Of a DNA stretch of 64,000 nt, positions 60,601-64,000 are shown piece after piece (positions within the stretch are counted from its first letter, which is position 1; each line of letters opens with the position of its first letter). This stretch comes from Stictocephala bisonia (lineage: Eukaryota > Arthropoda > Insecta > Hemiptera > Membracidae), in NCBI GenBank assembly GCA_035578905.1, contig JAQJVL010000282.1, positions 620,001 to 684,000 on the forward strand, read 5' to 3'. The position numbers were made by a program, and so were the translations under genes. The notes below the pieces were generated by a model. It did not search any database. It worked only from the letters and a program-made list of their open reading frames with translations, and was not told the origin of the DNA.

Positions 60601-60757
60601 ACAATATTAATTATTCAAAATATATTTTTAATACTAAAAGAGCGAAAAATACGGACATCTATAAGAGTTTTCCTTTGTACGGTACGGACACGGACACAGA
60701 ATTTAAAATACAAACTGTCCGTACAAAATATGGACGTATGGAAACCCTACTAATATA

Positions 60758-62122
60758 CTAAGCTAGGTTAAATTAGTATCAGAATGATTGACGCAACAAG
60801 TTAATTTTGGTTTACAGGGATCTAAATAACTTAATGCTTAACAAGGTTCCTGCTAAGAAGTACAGTAAACAAAAGCCATGTTACACAGGGAACTGTGACT
60901 GCTTCCTTACAGTAAATGTTGGTTTTACAAAGATATGAATAACCTAATTAGGCCTATTAACTTTATTCCTGTGTGAAGTAGTAGCCAAACGCCATAGTGC
61001 AGAGGGGACCGCCTTTATCTCCAGTGTTTGTAGTTACTACCTTACAGATCTCTTTAGTGATTACAGTCTTTATTCCTTTTAATTTTGCTGTGACACTTTC
61101 TTTCATTATCGATGTGAGCCATCAGTGAACACGTCAGAGACGACAACATCCATTTGGCTCAGGATTCAACCAAACGCAAGACCAGGTCTGAGTAGACAAG
61201 TAGTGATAATCTCATGAAGACTCCCGACAGGTTTGGGTGACCCACTGATTGGATAACAGTTGTCAGTGTTGGGATAGCCGCTATTCTTTATCCTCATTCA
61301 ACTCGCAACTGAACAACTCATAGTTTGTCGTTAAATCAGCCAGCCGCAACATCTACAGAACTGACACAACGTCTTATTTTGTGTATAGTCGTTTGCCAAG
61401 CTTTTGGAACCAATAAAATGTCCGTTCAGTTGAGGACATGAAGAGTAGGTCAGTTTTTGGTCTTGTCTTGTCTACCATATTTACTAATAGATAATGATTA
61501 TTTGTTTGTAATTAATTCCCTAAATTGATTTTCAACTACCACTTTGCACCATAACAGTTGGCTTTAATTATATAAACTTTCAGTTGTAAAAATAACTAAT
61601 TATGAAGGTAGCCTATACAGTATTACCTTATACATAATCATTACTTTTATTTGCCATTTAATTATAATATAATTTTAATTAAGCTTAATGCTCTCGCCCT
61701 ATAGTTATGTCATTTATCATCCGATTTAAATAGCGTGTATTTTATCGTTTCAAACTCTGTCCTCTATTTGCAAGCTTGTTTTGACAATCGAACAAAGACA
61801 TTTCTGTGATCATTATTTTTAAATAGGTCTCCGAAGTTGGCAAGAAAAGCCTGGCGTTGTTAGCATTTGTTATGTTATAAATATTAGAACGTTTTTATAT
61901 GTGTCGTTTTCACGAAACTCTTAGCGACTAATGACCTCGCGTTAAAATGCTATTTGACGCCGCAACCTGCCGCTAAAGACCAGCATAGCTTTTATAATAC
62001 ATGGAGGCGTTCGTCAATTGAGAAGTGCTCATTGAAAAATAACACATTTTTCTTTTTGTTTTTTATTTATTTTTTTTTTTTTTTTTATTTGTGTATTCAT
62101 CTGTGTGTATGACGTGTTGCAG
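60758..62122. other. Intergenic or intronic DNA, no gene recognised
   Basis: At 61264 CAGTGTTGGGATAGCC resembles a hAT terminus, but no partner end was found. A pyrimidine tract before 62123 belongs to the exon below. Confidence 0.4.
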
Positions 62123-62254
62123 ACGGAGCTTGTAGACGCCGTGCGCCGCCGTCGTCCTAGAGAGGACACCAGCGACGACGAGGACCTAGGTCTGCCCAGA
62201 AGTCCTCCCAGTGGTTCGCCCACCGTCGCAGACCCTCTCGACAAGGTACTCAAG
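62123..62254 (+). CDS. Internal exon of an unidentified host gene
   Basis: A T-rich tract (62040-62100) and TGACGTGTTGCAG form an acceptor. 132 nt of GC-rich sequence follow, open in one frame: TELVDAVRRRRPREDTSDDE, then DLGLPRSPPSGSPTV and ADPLDKVLK. CAAG|GTAAAC is the donor at 62255. An alternative donor, CAAG|GTACTC at 62246, would drop three codons. Both give a phase-0 exon (44 or 41 codons). The acidic SDDEDL after a basic RRRR run and the Ser/Pro stretch suggest a phosphorylated, disordered segment of a regulatory or cytoskeletal protein; this is inference. I cannot name the gene. Neighbouring exons are not seen, so the flanking kilobases are probably introns. Confidence 0.6.
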
Positions 62255-63639
62255 GTAAACCCCAGCTTGCTGTGTGAACGGAGTTTCCTTAGTTAACAAG
62301 CGTCAGTTATTTCTTGTGTATATATTAAACTTATGTCGCTAAACTACAAACCACTATTCTCATTACCATGTTATACTCCCGACTTGTCACGAGCGTGCTT
62401 ATTGGCGTGAGAGTAATGCTCTGACGTGAAGTGTTGCCAAGTGGGCCCTGCGGCGGGTAATCTACAATAATTCATTAAAAAAATAAGACAATATAAACAT
62501 TAAGATTGTAAAACGTTTATTTGCACTGCAATTCACATATTTAAACAAGAAGGTTATCAGAAAGGCGCAGATAAAGAACCGTAACATGACAATCGTGCAA
62601 GATCTGCAGCTGGCTAATATCCTATTGGTCTTTGCATTTCGAACCTCCTCATAATTTCAGCGCTCGCTCTAGGAGCGCTCTGAAGTCAAGACGGGAAAAT
62701 CAATAAATGGGCTTGAGTAAAATTACCATCAAGGATCTAAATATAGTGCCTTATTTCATAACTCCAAAGATTTCAGATACAACAGCTGTTGTTTTGAAAA
62801 AAAAAAAAAATTACTAATGTCAACCTGTCCGAGGGCTCATCTGGTTTGGAACCATCCATTACCTCAGTCTCATGTCAGACTTACTGTTCTTATTAATTAT
62901 TGAAAATAGCACAAACTTTGTATCGTAGTACAATAAAAATTTTAAGGAAATAGTTTAGGTCTCCTTGCTAAATTTATGTTATGACAATGTATTTTGTAAT
63001 AATTGAATATAGTTGTAAAGACAAGAGTTCAACGGTTGAGTTGTATAATAGTAAACAACTATTACAAAACGTTTTTCATTCAATAAGATGTTATAAAACG
63101 CTCATGAGATAATTTATTGCCCAATTAGAAAGGAAATTTATAACTAACTACAAGAGCTACAAGAGGTTAAATGTAGTTTTTCAATTGCCAACCCCACAAT
63201 AGTTTTAGTTGTACATTACCAGGTTCTATCATCTCTATCGTAGTCTATGAAACATTTTATACGCCGCTACTTCATTAAAATCCACTGATAAAAGTTTAAA
63301 TTCCTCTAAATAAAAAAAAAAAAACAAAACTTGTGTTGCTTTTAGTATCTAGGAAAGAAATGCAACAATGCTAAATGTTCTTAGGTATAACAACGCCTTG
63401 TAGCCTGCAAAATGTAATACACAAATATTAGTATTCATAATTTGTATTACTACACTCTCAAGGTAGTTTGTATGTTAAACAGTTAGTAAACGTCTTTAGT
63501 CCAGTCGCGCAAAGTAGTGAGGTGAGATGTGTGGGTCAATGGTGAAATGACGGACAAAGAGAACACTCGCTGGACTGGAAGTAGTGAGACCTGTTGGACA
63601 GGTTGATGTTAACGGGACTAAAACTACATCTGTGGAGGA
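62255..63639. other. Probable intron or intergenic DNA with one dispersed repeat
   Basis: Holds the repeat at 62548-62700. Otherwise AT-rich without recognisable genes. Confidence 0.4.
62548..62700 (+). repeat. Dispersed repeat, copy 2 (unclassified)
   Basis: Ordered blocks shared with 38150-38325 (see there). Confidence 0.5.
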
Positions 63640-64000
63640 GGTGTCGTGCATCTGACAGCACACGACACACCGTCAGATATGTAGATGTGACGGCTAGTGC
63701 CCTCTCTGACGGGAGCCAACAGTTCTGAGATGTCGTGCATTTGACTGCACACGACACACCGTTAGATATGTAGATGTGACGGCTAATGCCGACTCCGTCG
63801 GGGGCCGACAGTTCTGAGATGTCGTACATCTGACTGCACACGACACACCGTCATATATGTAGATCTGACAGCCAGTGTCCATTCCGTCGGGGACCAACAG
63901 TTAGTTCTGAGATGTCGTACATCTGACTGCACACGACACACCGTCATATATGTAGATCTGACAGCCAGTGTCCATTCCGTCGGGGACTAACAGTTCTGAG
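63640..64000. repeat. 89-bp satellite, at least 4 copies, runs off the window
   Basis: TGTCGTGCATCTGACTGCAC and ACGACACACCGTCATATATG recur, with TGTCGT at 63642, 63731, 63820 and 63913. The last step is 93 bp because of a 4-bp insertion (AGTT). The array continues past 64000. Confidence 0.93.

Larger units (their letters stand above)
59002..60749 (-). mobile_element. hAT relic B (family 2)
   Basis: TAGGGTTGCCATACATTT at the left and TAGGGTTTCCATACGTCC at the right (reverse complement) form inverted termini. Both are flanked by a perfect 8-bp duplication CTAATATA (58994-59001, 60750-60757). It is inverted relative to relic A. The interior contains a transposase remnant, a LINE insertion and a triplicated 116-bp segment. 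Confidence 0.88.

Noticed and set aside
61264..61285. CAGTGTTGGGATAGCC as a hAT terminus
   Set aside because: No matching inverted end or target duplication found nearby.

Overview
The window reads as repeat-rich, AT-rich nuclear DNA from an animal, most likely an insect and perhaps a hemipteran. This is inferred from a BEL/Pao LTR retrotransposon, several hAT elements, Jockey-like LINE 3' ends, tRNA-derived SINEs, many satellites and GC-rich exon-like islands in AT-rich intergenic DNA. Nothing looks prokaryotic: there are no operons, CRISPR arrays, rRNA genes or intact host tRNA genes. No complete host gene is visible.

Positions 1-12.4 kb are dominated by a minus-strand BEL/Pao element (2407-11754) with two LTRs that look identical by eye and a 5-bp target duplication. 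Its coding part is wrecked: reverse transcriptase and RNase H are deleted, the integrase carries stops and shifts, and gag is split by a 4.85-kb hAT transposon whose 655-codon transposase is intact (6400-8367). A 5'-truncated LINE tail follows. At 13.8-14.7 kb lies a TTAA-flanked non-autonomous DNA element.

Positions 15-34 kb hold satellite arrays (152, 160 and 73/75 bp), three arrays of one related 36-38-bp minisatellite, a foldback element, dispersed SINEs and MITEs, and a possible terminal exon with an internal TGA (20308-20577, minus).

Positions 34.7-50 kb hold a second SINE type, a MITE family with CACAGAG termini and apparent 7-bp target duplications, and a 6.3-kb array of 45-bp units that shows 135-bp and about 2.4-kb higher-order structure.

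Positions 50-64 kb hold further tandem arrays (96, 148, 27 and 89 bp), a perfect (CA)n tract of about 884 bp, two oppositely oriented relics of one hAT family with 8-bp target duplications, one of them hit by a LINE with a 211-bp near-perfect palindrome, and a convincing internal exon (62123-62254, plus).

The genes do not form a pathway. The biology here is transposon nesting and satellite amplification. The two exon candidates suggest that parts of the window are introns or flanks of host genes.
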